64,000 nucleotides of DNA. Origin: Apteryx mantelli (Eukaryota > Chordata > Aves > Apterygiformes > Apterygidae). The translations under genes were made by a program, and so were the position numbers. The notes under the pieces are model-generated. The model did not search any database. It saw nothing but the letters and a program-made list of their open reading frames with translations, and had not been told where the DNA came from. The DNA lies in the NCBI RefSeq assembly GCF_036417845.1, contig NC_089994.1, forward strand, positions 15,952,001-16,016,000, in the 5' to 3' direction. Positions 1 through 12,900 of the stretch are shown in pieces (position 1 is the first letter of the stretch; every line of letters begins with the position of its first letter).

Positions 1-3000
1 AGCGCTATAATGTGATGCCAGAGACTTTGAAATTGAAAGCCTTTCTATGATTTAGGATTCCACCGTTAGTTTTCTTAAGGGAAATGGGGGTGGAGAGCAG
101 GTTGCTTGACATGTGTTTTTTGACTCTTTTCTTTTTTTTCTTTTTTCCCCTCCTCCTTTCCACTAAAGCTAAAATGGAGGGGGGCGGGGAAGACAGCGAG
201 CCAGGTTGGCATGGATACATGTCATAATATTAAACATGGCATTCTGGTTTTGTTTCTTTAAATCAGCAATTTACCTATTGCACAGTGGTAGTGAAACTGT
301 CTTTTTATCAAACTTTAAATTCATTAGCAGTATACCGCCTTACAAAAATGCTTAATAAATTTTGATATCCCTTTTTGAAATGGCAGTAGGTTGTACCATT
401 TTCCTTTATTAATACAAAGAAAATAATTGATGCACAATTACTATTGAAATTTTATAAATATATATTTTTAGTTTTATCTAACAGGTTGGTTCTTGCTCAG
501 TGACATTGGGCAGCCTGACTAAGCATAGACAACCTTGTCTGCAAGATTCTGCATGCTTGGAACAGTTCTTCCACTGGTGAAATGCTCAGGGAACAGCTTG
601 TAATATTCACAACTTTTTTTATATAAGTAATTTCTTTTGGAGTTTTTTAAGATGTGGCAAACAGGTCCTTATATAGTATTGCCAAAGCCGCGCTGCAGAG
701 CTTGATAAAGTCGCTTTCACTTATGTTAACTAAGAAGCCTCCTACCTTGTAAGATTATGGAGCTGTTTCGACTTGATAACATTTTAGGCTTGACTAGCAT
801 ATGTCACAAAAAAAAAACAAATTAAGCTATCAAGATGCAGCTTCTCCTCTAATGTTTCTTCTCATTTAATTTCCTTACTCAAGTGAACTAGATAAGGGGG
901 AAAAAAAGGAGAAATGCATTTTTTTTTATTTTTGAAGTTTCATGAAAAACTAAAATTGATGCTATTAATTTTAATGTAAAACTTCTAGAAGTTGAGAATT
1001 CCCCTTGTTCTAGTTTCAAACAATGCAGCTTTGTTCCTAGTGTATAGAAACAAAATAAGTGAAACTAATCTAACTTTCATTGTCCAGACTGGCTGACAGA
1101 CAAGTGAACAGTTGTGCTTTCACTTTTTGCTGGTTTGTTAGCAACCATTAATTTTTAAGTGTTAAAACTTGGGGTTAGCATGAGAGGGATGCAGCTGGGG
1201 GACTTCTATGTAAAGACAGCTCTACTAAGAGAAGGTTGATTTAAAATTGAATGCATTTATTCTGGAAGTGTAGGAATTCCTGTATTAGTTTCTATCATTA
1301 GTCATCGAATGTAGACTTTAAGCAGTTAAAAGTATTTCTGCTAGGAATATTTTTTTTTCTTAAGTCAGTGAGTCTGTGCTCAAGACATCCAAGCCATCAT
1401 CATGGTTTTTAAAGGTTGAAGATGGAGAATTGAAGTCAAGTTTAACGTATCCAGGACTACCTTAAAACAGACTTGATAGGTTTTGGCACCGTTTTATGAT
1501 GTTTGGGGAAGATAAGTTTTTTTTTCTAATCTCGATTTTGCTTTGAGTCTCAATTTCATAGAAAGTCTTTTCCTTCTTGCATTACAAAAGTAGACTAGAA
1601 ATTATCTTGAGTATCTTTTTTTTCTTCTTTTGTCCTAGTTCTCTTTTAAATAAACAGCCCCAAGCTTCTGACTTTCCATGCCTCTTTTTAATGTAGCCAC
1701 TTACCTCTCTTGTTCTAGTCATACCTCCTTTTAGAGATGGTTTGACTAAAACTACATGCAGACTAAATAATGACATAACTGGCATTCTCTTTTTCTTTCT
1801 ACATTTAGACGTTTTTATTTGACTGTGTTGAACAGAGGTGTTTACACTATGTAGAACAGTGCCCATTTCTCCTTTCCAGATCAATACTGTAAAGTTACAA
1901 TTGCAAAGGTCTTTCAGAGCTGCCAATGTGAGGGGATAACTAGGGTCGATTCCCCTTCTTTACAGAATTTCACTTGCAATGGTTGCTCCGAAGTTCCTAA
2001 CACCAAAAGTATAAGCTAAAGTTCATCTGCAGGCTCATCTTTCTTCTCTCACTCTTTTCTAATTAGTAAACAATGCCATAAGCTTCTAAACTAGATATGA
2101 TGATCACTGTCAATATTTTGGCCTGATGAAAATTAAAGATTTATTGCCTGTGTTAAAAAATATATATGGATATAGATATAGTAGCCCCCTTTTTTTGAGA
2201 AGGGAGGCTTAACCCCACTGAAAGATAAAGCTGACAGTCTGTTCTCATGTTCATTTTTATTGACCCATTCAGGGTTCTAAGAGGCAGACTAGCAGGAGGT
2301 GATATCCTTTGAAGGAGCAACTATGTTAATTAAATCTGCTAGGTATCTTTATGTTTCTTAATTACTTCTGTACCTGGTAAAATGGTAGAAGGCCCTATTG
2401 GTTTGTAGTTTATCTGATCGCCTCAGGTGTCCTTTTATTTATTTATTTTTAAGCACAGTCTAGTTCTGACACAGCAGTTCCCTCAGTTACTGTTTGTTGC
2501 CTCAGTATTCTTCTGGGCATGTACAGTCTTTGTTCACACTTAAAAATAATCCTCACTACATCCCAGAACCTTACATCCATTATTTCAGTTGTTGTGTCAC
2601 CATGTCAATGTTAATCTACTAAAAGAAGGTATCCCTCCATTTCTGGACAGATCAAAACTAGGAAGATTAAGAATTAAGTGCCAAGTGCTTTATTATAATA
2701 ATTACCTGTTCTGCCAAATGTCCTAACATGTCTGACCACCCGGCTGAATGTGGCTTCGCTGTAAGAGTAGAGAAAGATACAGTTGAATGATGTTTTGGAG
2801 TCAATGAACAGATATATCTAACAAGGAAAAAATACTTATCTGCCTTGGAATAGATGTTCAGTTTTCTTATGTCTAGACGTTTTGTCACCAATAGGCAGTA
2901 CGGGGGGGGGGGTGTGTGTGGCTAAACAGGAAAATAAGGGCAATTTTCTATTTGAGGTGGGTTTTAGACTATATAGGCAGCAGCTGAAGTGATGTGGACT

Positions 3001-3804
3001 CATATTTAACATTTGTCTTAGTACTATGGCAAATTGACTTCCTTCTTGGGAGAATGGAAAGCATCGTCTTTCCTCTTCCATCCTAAAACATAGTATTTAA
3101 CTTTTTTAATACATTTTTGCACTGTTTGGAGTAGCTTTTGAACTTAACTTTGCCTGCCCCACACATAAAGGAGCCTATGGCATGACTTTAGTGTCCTATT
3201 TAATAATGTAGTTAAAATACTGTAATAGTGCAATGTCTGTCCTTTCCACTATGCAAAATTTCTGCAATGAATTAATTATTTCCTAATGAACAGCAAGCAA
3301 GAAATAAAAGCTTTTCTTGTAAGCTTTTTATCACTAACTTAATGTTACAAGATAAACTAAATGAGTTTTAATTGTGCATCCCTTCTTCAGCGTGCTTCAC
3401 TGAGAAAGACATATCATTAGCATAACAGTCTGATCGCTTCTGCCTCTTGATAGTTCATGGAATGCTTAAAAATGTTGTGTGGTGAAAACTAGGGAGGTCA
3501 TCTTTTTTTTTTTTTCTTTTAATCTGAGTGTGATCATATTTTATGTATAGTAAGCTATTTCATTCTTCCTACCCCCTTCTAAATTTGGGTGTAATGAAAA
3601 TATCTTTTTAAAAAAAAAACTATAAAAATAAGGAAGAATCTACAAATCAACAAAAGACCCGGGGCAGATCTAGAAAGTGAAACTATGTATACAAATAGTT
3701 GCATTGAATATGCTCTTAAATCTAGGAAAGGGAACTACAAATGTGAGTGTGTGCCAAATAAGCCAAAACTTAATGTAACTTGTATTTATGGTCTAATTTT
3801 TTAG
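1..3804. other. SBNO1 5' flank or first intron, no gene seen
   Basis: AT-rich DNA with many short homopolymer runs. No exon, RNA gene or repeat family is recognisable on either strand. Because the first coding exon of SBNO1 opens with a splice acceptor at 3803-3804, at least the right-hand part must be intron, and the promoter and 5' UTR exon(s) probably lie before base 1. A short run of G at about 2901-2910 is the only composition anomaly. Confidence 0.6.
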
Positions 3805-3938
3805 AGATGGTGGAGCCAGGACAAGATCTGTTGCTTGCTGCTTTGAGTGAGAGTGGAATCAGTCCAAATGATCTATTTGATATTGATTCTCCAGATGTGG
3901 TTCTTGCAGCTCCAGCACCAGCTCCAGCTGTTCAGCAG
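3805..3938 (+). CDS. SBNO1: SBNO1 coding exon 1 (start codon)
   Basis: Acceptor TTTTTTAG is followed by AG-ATGG. The start at 3807 gives [10 protein letters not shown], the conserved SBNO1 N-terminus. The exon encodes residues 1-44 and ends in phase 0 at a weak donor (CAG|GTTAAA). It holds an Ala-Pro-rich stretch near its end. Confidence 0.93.
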
Positions 3939-6900
3939 GTTAAAACATGAACATAACTATTGCTAGAAAACATAAGAGCTCTGACTTGTTGTATGGGGGA
4001 GGTCCTTAGTAAATGCTTAAAGAATGTTGAGTTCTCATAAATTCTATACTTCCTAGTACTGAGACTGGGAGATCATTTGGTAGTGCATCTTAAACTTTTT
4101 ATACAAAAAAGCAACCTGAAATACACTGCTTAGCTCAGTATAAGCATATGCTGTCATGTTTCTGTACAGATTCTAATATCATTGGAGTCTAGCTGCTTTC
4201 CTATAAAATGAGCAAAAAGTAATTTCACTTGGCGTTTAATCTCCATGACAGCAAGAATGTAAAACTATTTCAAATGTGGACTGGGAACAGTAGTATGTCA
4301 AACAGTGACATCACAAAACTAATTACATTTTCACAGTACTTAACTAAAAAGGTATTGTATGTGAATCTTCACTGAATGTGAAATCAGTGGCTTGATGATC
4401 TGTGTTTTCAGTGAAACCTCTGTTAATGACACAGTTAAAGACTTCGCTGCTAGTGTCCATTTTGTGGGTGGATATTTAGACTTAAGTTTTTTCCTACTAA
4501 AATGAGTGCCTGATGATGCTTACTTTTTCCTCTGCAGTCAGTGCCACTTAGTGCATTAGAACTAGGCTTGGAAACTGAGGCCACAGCTGCTGTGAAACAA
4601 GAACCAGAGACTGTATCAACTCCAGCCTTATTAAATGTTCGGGTAAGAACTGGCACTGCAGGATTTTATATGTGTACATTAGTAAATGTAGCAAAGGAGG
4701 TAGGATTGTAAAATACTGATTGTTGCCATCATCTCAGTTCTACCTGTACTTAAGGCCCTGAAAGCTTAGCGTACCCATGGGTTGGTGAGATCTGTGTGAC
4801 AGAGGACAAGCAACATGTAGAAAAATGTTTGGAGGGGTCCAGTGTGCCTTTTATTTTCCCTGCAGGCATATTCTGGGAATGTGAAAGTTATGTGAACTTG
4901 TCTCCTGTGTCCTAACTTTGTACCGCCTTTTGTAGTTGCAGAGAATTCTGAGCGCCACAGTGGTGCTCTAGCTGATCCTGCTTGAGCAGGGGCGTTGGAC
5001 TAGGTGATCTCTAGAAGTCCCTTCCAACCTCAACTGTTCTGTGGTAGTTACACTCAAAATGAGAATATAAGGAATAGATCTGCAGTAAGGTGGTTGTAAT
5101 GAGGAGTGTCTGAAAAAGGAAGAAGGTGCACATATACTTTAAGTAATGTAAGCTATTTACCCTGGCAATTCTGCAGCTGGTTTGTATGTATAAAATTCTG
5201 TACAGCTCAGGATTTTTGTACAATAGTTGTTTTGTGTCTAGGTGATGAATCCTTCATCCTATTCTTTTATTTCCTTCTTCTTACCTTAAAATAGAAGAAG
5301 TTCACACAAAAATATATGTAGCAATATATCGGTACAAGTTTTGAAAGACATTTCTTGTCCAGACTGCTGGACTAATAAATAATAATTTTTAGCACCTTCA
5401 GTGTCATGTGAAGACAGTCCTTATTACAAGTCTCTTAAACTGGTGACTCCTAGTTGAATGGCAAATAAGGTCTGCTTTTTTTAGTATTATCTAAAAATCT
5501 CCTCAGTTGTTGTTCTTACTTATGAAGTTTTGTTTTGTTTTCTAGCAACCACCATCCACCACAACCTTTGTGCTGAATCAAATAAATCAGCTTCCAACTT
5601 TGGGGACTACTATAGTGATGACAAAAACCACACCTGTTACAACTACGAGGCAGACTATCACTGTAGCAAAAATCATCCAGACCAGCACAACAACTCGACC
5701 CTCTGTTGCAGCACCAGCAGTACGCAATGCCTTGACCACTACACCTTCAAAGGACCAGATTCAGCTGAAAGATCTGCTAAAGAATAATAGTCTTAATGAA
5801 CTAATGAAATTGAAGCCACCTCCTAATATTGCCCAGCCAGTAGCGACAGCAGCAAGTGAGTTTTCTTACATTCTTCGTAACTACAATATTTCAGGCAAAA
5901 GCTGAGATAATCTCATCTGAAGATCTTTGCAGGTCTTGTATTTCCACCAAGTTGTAGAATGCTGTGGTGAATTAAAACAGCCCTGACAAGCTGTTAGAAG
6001 TCAGGGTGAAGTGATACAAAATAACAGATTTTTAAAAGTTTTTGAAACCTTTGATTTTTAACTCTAAGGAATGAGAAGGAGATTTTAGTGTGCAACTGGC
6101 AAATTGTGAAAATTAGTACATGAAAAATTACTGAAGTTATAGCACTTGAGTTTATGATTAGCTGTTTGTCTTGAACCTGCATCAGATTCTATTCTACTGC
6201 ATTATGACTAATGACAATACTTTTTTTCCCCTCCTTCTTATATCTTCCAAACTAGATTTTTTTTTATTTTTTATTTTTTTGTGCATGTTAGTATTTTATC
6301 ATGGCAAGTTTTTGTAAAGTATCTCCCTGGAAAGAAACTAGAAATCCCTGTATATTTCATGGGAAGCATCAGATCTGTTCTGTTACACTTAGGGTCCTAA
6401 AATTTGCCTCTTCCATGTTATTGCTTAAAGGTGGTATTAATTTAAATGCCACAAGTATTTTGTTACCACACTCTGAATCTTTACTTTGTGATACCTTTTC
6501 ATGGTCTCTTACTTTTTTTATTTTTTTGCATATTGATAGCTTAATGTCAGGGAAAATCTGCGTGTGTGTTTATTTTAAAATTACAGTTTGTCCAGAAAAC
6601 TATGTAAAAATGCTAGTTTTGTTTCTTTTCAGTTATTCTGATTTAGCGGGGAGGTAAAATCAGACTAGTTGAGTTTGTTTGAAAGCATCTCTATTGTTGC
6701 CTTTTCTGAAAGGCATGCAGGCTTCTTATGGGTTACTCCATTTTCATTGTGGCTGAAATAAGGCGTGCTATTTTTATAGGTAGAGTAGGAGGTAACCTGC
6801 TTTCTTTCATGTACAGGTGAAGTACACAAAATGAGGCTGTCTGTTAGGACTGAAACAAACAAAAAAAGTTGTCTTGTTTCATTGCTTTTTGTTCTAGAGT

Positions 6901-9900
6901 GGTTGACAAAAATGGAAGTTGAGACGCCAACTAAAGCTGAGGGATAAAGCAGTGAGGGAGAGCTGGGAGAGAAGGCTTTATAGGACTTCTGACTTACCCT
7001 TTTGTGCTAAATGAAGACTGGCAGAAGCACATAAGTAAATAGATAATCACCAAGACCCAATAATTGGTGTAGTGGCACAAGTACGGAAATTAGTTTAATG
7101 TGTAGTTTGTATAAGTGAAAAGGAGACATGCAGCTTCTAGAACTGCATTTCCAGTCTTATTTATATACTTGTGTTTCTGGATCTCTCATCATCTTTATAA
7201 GAAACTTGACAAATACTTGCAGAAAATTCAAGGCAGAAAAGATCGTGGAAGGAAACATGGTCTTTTCATGGAACTTGTGCAGCAGGAATTCTAATTTAAA
7301 AATATTAAAAACTTAAATTATGCGACCTCTTTGAAGCAGTTTTATTTGTGCAGGGTGTCTTAATTGTTTATAGGATCAGTTGTGTTTAATACATGCATTG
7401 ACTATCAACCTAATGGAAGCTTGAGAGCTCCTTTCAATATCTTATGCCTGTCCTAGTAGAAATATATCTTAGTTCTGTACTGAGCCCTATTGCCACTTGC
7501 TTTCAAATGTGGGTGACGACAGGAAACTTAATCTCCTTCTTAAAGAATCCCCATGTAGACTTTAAAAACAATTGAATCCAAAATGATGATTTTATTTTTT
7601 TACAGAAATAATTGTAGTTTCTCCAAAGGTGGTAAATGCCACCAGACCAGGTAAGTTAACTTCTATTGAAGCACCAAGGTTTCTGGTTTGTTATTAAACT
7701 CAAAAGGCTCACAAGATGAAGTATTTCTGAATAGTACGTATAGACTTGGTGGCGGTCTCTTTTCTTAGAGTATTGAAAATAATACACACATGCATCAGAT
7801 GCAGTGGTATTGGATGGTAAGTTTTATCAAAGAAATAACAGGATTTAACTCCATGCTTGCTCAGATTTTTTTTTTTTCTTTTTTGGATAAATATATTGAC
7901 AGTGTTCTTGAAGCATCAGTGTGCTACTCGATGTCTCAAAAGCCCTCTTCCAGCTCATTAATAGAGAAGGATGTTAATTTGAGTCATTGTTTCAAGGGAA
8001 TTCCTGTAAAATGCAACTTCTTTTTTTATAGCCGATCTAAGCAATGGTGCAGTGAAGAAGGAGGCTTCCACAAAAGAGGTAGCAAGAATATGGATAAATG
8101 ACATTAAAATGAGAAGCTTTTCACCTACTATGGTAAGAAGTCCAAATGATTAATTTGCTAAATGAATGTCTGTTTTATTGGCCACAGCCTCCTGTAACTA
8201 GTTTCTTTGGTTGCTCGGGTATGCCTCTTGTGCTGTAGAATTGTATTGAGTACATCTGTGTCAGAAAAAGGTTAGTTTCTCCATTAGATAAGTACTTTAT
8301 TAGGTGAATAGAACTAACAGCTGTACAGAGCAGACTCCCTATGTGTTAAATGAGAATTCCAGGAAATTATTGTCCTTAACAGGACCTCATTGTGTGGACA
8401 GAGGGATGTGCTTTATTAAAGCTGGTAGACAGCTCCTTTGCTCTGTGTTTTAAGACCCTTTTCTTTTAAAATATCCCTATTTGTATAACTAGATATGTAG
8501 CAGCGAAGAAGCTGGGAGACTTTCTCTAGCATGATTGACATTCTGGGCTGTTGGATTTAAGATGTAAATTGAGTATCTTCTTTCGATACTTTCAAATTGT
8601 AATGAAAACGCATTCTGGTGCTCTAAGTACTTGAGTTTCAGCAGCTTCACTAATAGACTCAGGTTGAAGTATATGATGACTGGTGCTTCTGAAGAGTGCC
8701 TGGCATACAGTAGGTTTTTCAGATGACTACTTTTTATTAAATATTGAATTATTAATTGTGAAAGATTTTGACTGGTAATCTAGAGTGCTTTAAATTCATA
8801 TATTAACCAAGACCACAGCAAAATGCATAACTACTAGGTTTCAGAAAATATTGCATATAACTATAGTGACTACTGTAACTATTCCCCTAAGCTGTGAAGT
8901 TACTTAAGGAATGTGAAACTGCAGGAGATTTCATGGGTGTATTTGAAAGTTAGCTTTTGGCTGTTATCTAGCTCTTGTGTTTTAAAGGCAATTTTCTTTA
9001 AGTCTTGGTTTAGATTTAAAATGCTGTTAGAATAAAGAACAGTGGTTTGGGGTGTTTTTTCTGCTGCTTATGTGAGTTTGGAGCACTTGGATCCTTGTAA
9101 AAGAAAAGTTCGCTGACTTTTTGTGATTCTCATTTGATTGGGTGGAATTCTGTCTTTGAAGAGTTGTCCAGAGCTTAAGAAAACTACATTTCCTTTTGTA
9201 GTTTTTTTCCCTGCTGCTCGCTGGTTCAACTAGTGCATGTGTTAAAATGTTCGAGTTTGTCTTCCTTTCATTTCTCAGATTAGTTTCCAGGACATGGAGC
9301 ATTAACAAGATGCTGTTTGACTAATGCAAGTATTTCTGTATTTCAGAAAGTGCCAGCAATAAAAGAGGAAGAGGAACCTGAGGAAGAAGATGAAGAAGAA
9401 ATGGGCCATGCAGAAACTTATGCTGAGTATATGCCAATAAAATGTATGACATAGCTTTTTAAAACACAAGACTGAAATGCTTTGATAACTGAATAGTAAC
9501 AGAAGAGTAAATAACATGCATGCCAAAATACTATAACTTTAATATTTGAATCAAATAAAAAAGGACCTGAATTTGTGGTCTTGTTTTTTTGCCTAGGAAA
9601 TTTTTCTTCTCCAGCATTTAGTGAGTTTTGGAAACTGCACAGGTGTCTGAATAGGAAAGGAATTCTTTAGTGTATCTTTGGGCAGTGCTTGTTTCTAAAA
9701 TATAGCTGATGAACCAAAATCAGGCTTTTTTTTTCTTCTTCAATCTGTTTTAAGAAGCTTTGTTAAGAAGGAAATTATTTTGTAAAGGGATTAAGTGGTC
9801 ACTACTGCACTTAAGAATCCATTTTGAGTCTTTTGGTGTGAAATGACCCTAAGCACATTCTTCCTACACTGTTCCTAAGTTATAGCTTAGATTTGCAAAA

Positions 9901-12900
9901 CAAGTCTGACTGGGTGAATCTTTTCCAACTGTTAATTGCCATCTGCCCTTTTTTCTCCCTTCTCCTTATCGTAATGACAAAAAACCTGTAATTTTACTTC
10001 CTAGTTACATTGCTGATATGGCTGTAAAGGCAAAGCAAAAACTTAATTTTGCATGTGGTTTGTAGCTAAATGGTTAATTTTTAATGTCACAGATGAGATC
10101 TGTCAGCAATTAAACCATGTCTGTTCTAAATCTTTTCTCCTCTCATATTGCTCAAAAACAACACTATATAAATAGTAAAAAGAATGTTACTTTTGTGATT
10201 CTGGCATCTTGAGGCCTCTGGTCTTTGGGGAGGGCAAGGTTCAGAGCAGTTTCTCTCAAACACATAAAATATTTTCATGTACTTCATATATCTAATCCCT
10301 AAAAACTGGGGGAAGGTGGGGAGAAGAGGAAAAAAAAGCTAAGTTTTGCAATTGTATAAATTCAGATAGAGTTACTTTATGTGATGCGGTGTTTCTTTGA
10401 CACTCCATTTCTGAAGACTTATAGTTACTGTGAAATGTGGTTGTTTTTGACTTCAGTCTTGGCATTGGACAACTGTAGTTTGCTTTGATAAATATATTAA
10501 CCTGTGCTGCAACAACAAGAACTTCTCTTTATTATGTTTTCATCTTCTCCCCCGTCCCCCCCACCCTCCTTCCCAAACAGTAAAAATTGGTCTACGTCAT
10601 CCTGACCCAGTAGTGGAAACCAGCTCATTATCCAGTGTAACTCCTCCTGATGTGTGGTACCAGACATCAATATCAGAAGAAACAATTGATAATGGCTGGT
10701 TGTCAGCTTTGCAACTTGAAGCAATCACTTATGCAGCCCAGGTATGCTAGGTATTAGTAGACCTTAAAAAGTAACATAAAATTTAAGAGGGAAAAAATGC
10801 TATCTGACAGGTACAACTATGCCTATTTTTTAAAGAGCAAAAAAAATAACAGTGGAAAGGTTTGAGTTCCATAAAAAGGTGGCAGGTGCGTTTTGGTGTA
10901 GATAAATGTGAGGTAATACACCTTGGGAAGAATAGTCTAAATGACTTACATGATACTGATTTCAAACTATCATAACACTCAGGAAGGTGATCTTGGAGTC
11001 CTTGTTTTTATTTCTCTGAAATAACTTAACGTGCTGCTCTAGCAGCATCCAAAAAAGCCAATGCTGTTGGGCGTCACTGAGAAAGGGAATTGAGAACGAG
11101 TTTGGGTGTTGTTTTGCTGCTATATAAAAACCTTGGTGGACCCATATCTGGTATTTTGTGTGTGTGGTTCTAGTCTCTGCATTTCAAGGAGGAAGGTAGT
11201 GGAACTAGGACAACTAAAATCATCATGGAAGAAAAGAAGTTGCCTCAGGAAGAGAGACTAAAAAGCCTGGGACCTCTCAGGTTGGAGAAGAGAAAAATGG
11301 AGGGGAATAACACCAAAGGTTTACATAATCAAGAAGGCAGTGGATTAGCCAAACGTGGAACTGTTCATCAAATCACAAAAAACAAGAACGAAAGAGAGCC
11401 TGACCAAACTCAGAGCAGTTTGGTTCAAAACTGATAAAAGAATGCTTCTTTACACAGTAGGTAGTTAATGTCTGGAGCTTGCTGCCACAAAGGGCTATGG
11501 AGGCATGTATCAGTGGGTTCAAAAAAGCAGTTGGAAAAACTCATGGACAAGCAGGTCTGTTCATGGACACTAAAAAGGCTAGACAAGGATGTATCTTCTA
11601 CAGCAATTCTGGATGCTGAAGAAAGTGAGAGGAATGGACCACTTAAAGTAGTCAGGCTCATGTGATCTCTCTAAATTACATCCTCTCTTGCTGCTGTTAG
11701 AGACTGAGTACTTGGCTAAGTGGACAACTGGTCTCATCTCATAGGATGTGTCATATGTTTGCTCATTTCTGACAATATGTAGTGATGTGTTTTGGTGAAT
11801 GAATACAAGTTTTTATTCTTTCTCCTACAGCAACATGAAACATTCCTGCCTAATGGAGACAGAGCTGGATTCTTGATAGGTGATGGTGCTGGTGTAGGAA
11901 AAGGAAGGACCATAGCTGGAATAATCTATGAAAATTACCTGTTAGGCAGAAAAAGAGCAGTCTGGTAAGTGTGTCAGGATTTGTTAGAGCAAACACTATA
12001 GTGACTATAGTACTTAAATTCAATGTAATCTGTCTTCAGACAAATGTTTTAGTTAACTGCTTTTTAAACTTTTGCTGTAACTTGGAGTGTATGCTTTGTT
12101 TTATATCTTCAGGTTTAGCGTGTCAAACGATCTGAAATATGATGCTGAAAGAGACTTGAGAGATATTGGAGCAAAAAACATTTTGGTTCATTCATTAAAC
12201 AAGGTGTGGAAACTTTTTACTATGTACAGTTGAGGCAAAACTTTAGGTACGCTTGTGTGACAAGTTGTGCATGTTAACTGTTTTAAGAGTAAGACTGTTC
12301 TAATTTTAATAATCTTGCTGTCTAGATCTTGTTTGACAGGCCTTAATCTTGTGAAGAACCACACGGTGCTTTAAGTTAATTGTGTAAACAGGCCCCTTGT
12401 AGGATTAACTCTTAGCGTGTTGGGTGGTTTTTTTGTTTTTTTTGTTTTTTTGAAACATTAGTCTTCAAGCCAATACTGACATTACCGAGTACAATATTTT
12501 CTAGAAGTTGAAATACACCTTGAATCTTGTAGACTTTGGCATTTTTTATCCCACCATCCCCAGTGCTCATTTTATATGTACTGAGTGTAATACTTTAATA
12601 AATGCCAAGAAAGTCTATTATTCAAATAGCAGTAGCATGTGAAGTTATTTTCAGAGATTGCATCTGTGTGTAGTTAGCCATTAATATAAAATGCAGAGTG
12701 ATTACTGGTTGAATTCACTGTCTGAATTTAAAGTTAATTTTAAGTTAGTTTCTAAAACAAAGCAAGAACACTAAGACTTCACAAAGCTTCTAGAAACTGT
12801 CATTTACAGTAGCAACTATAAATACATTTGACCTATTAGTTCTAAGTGATGCATTGAAACTTAAATGTTAGTTGTATTTAACTTAAGCAAACTGTGTAGT

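Noticed and set aside
8672-8728. Possible C/D-box snoRNA (ATGATGA and CTGA-like motifs) in SBNO1 intron 5
   Set aside because: No convincing terminal stem or correctly spaced C'/D' pair could be seen, and the motifs are too short to support a call.
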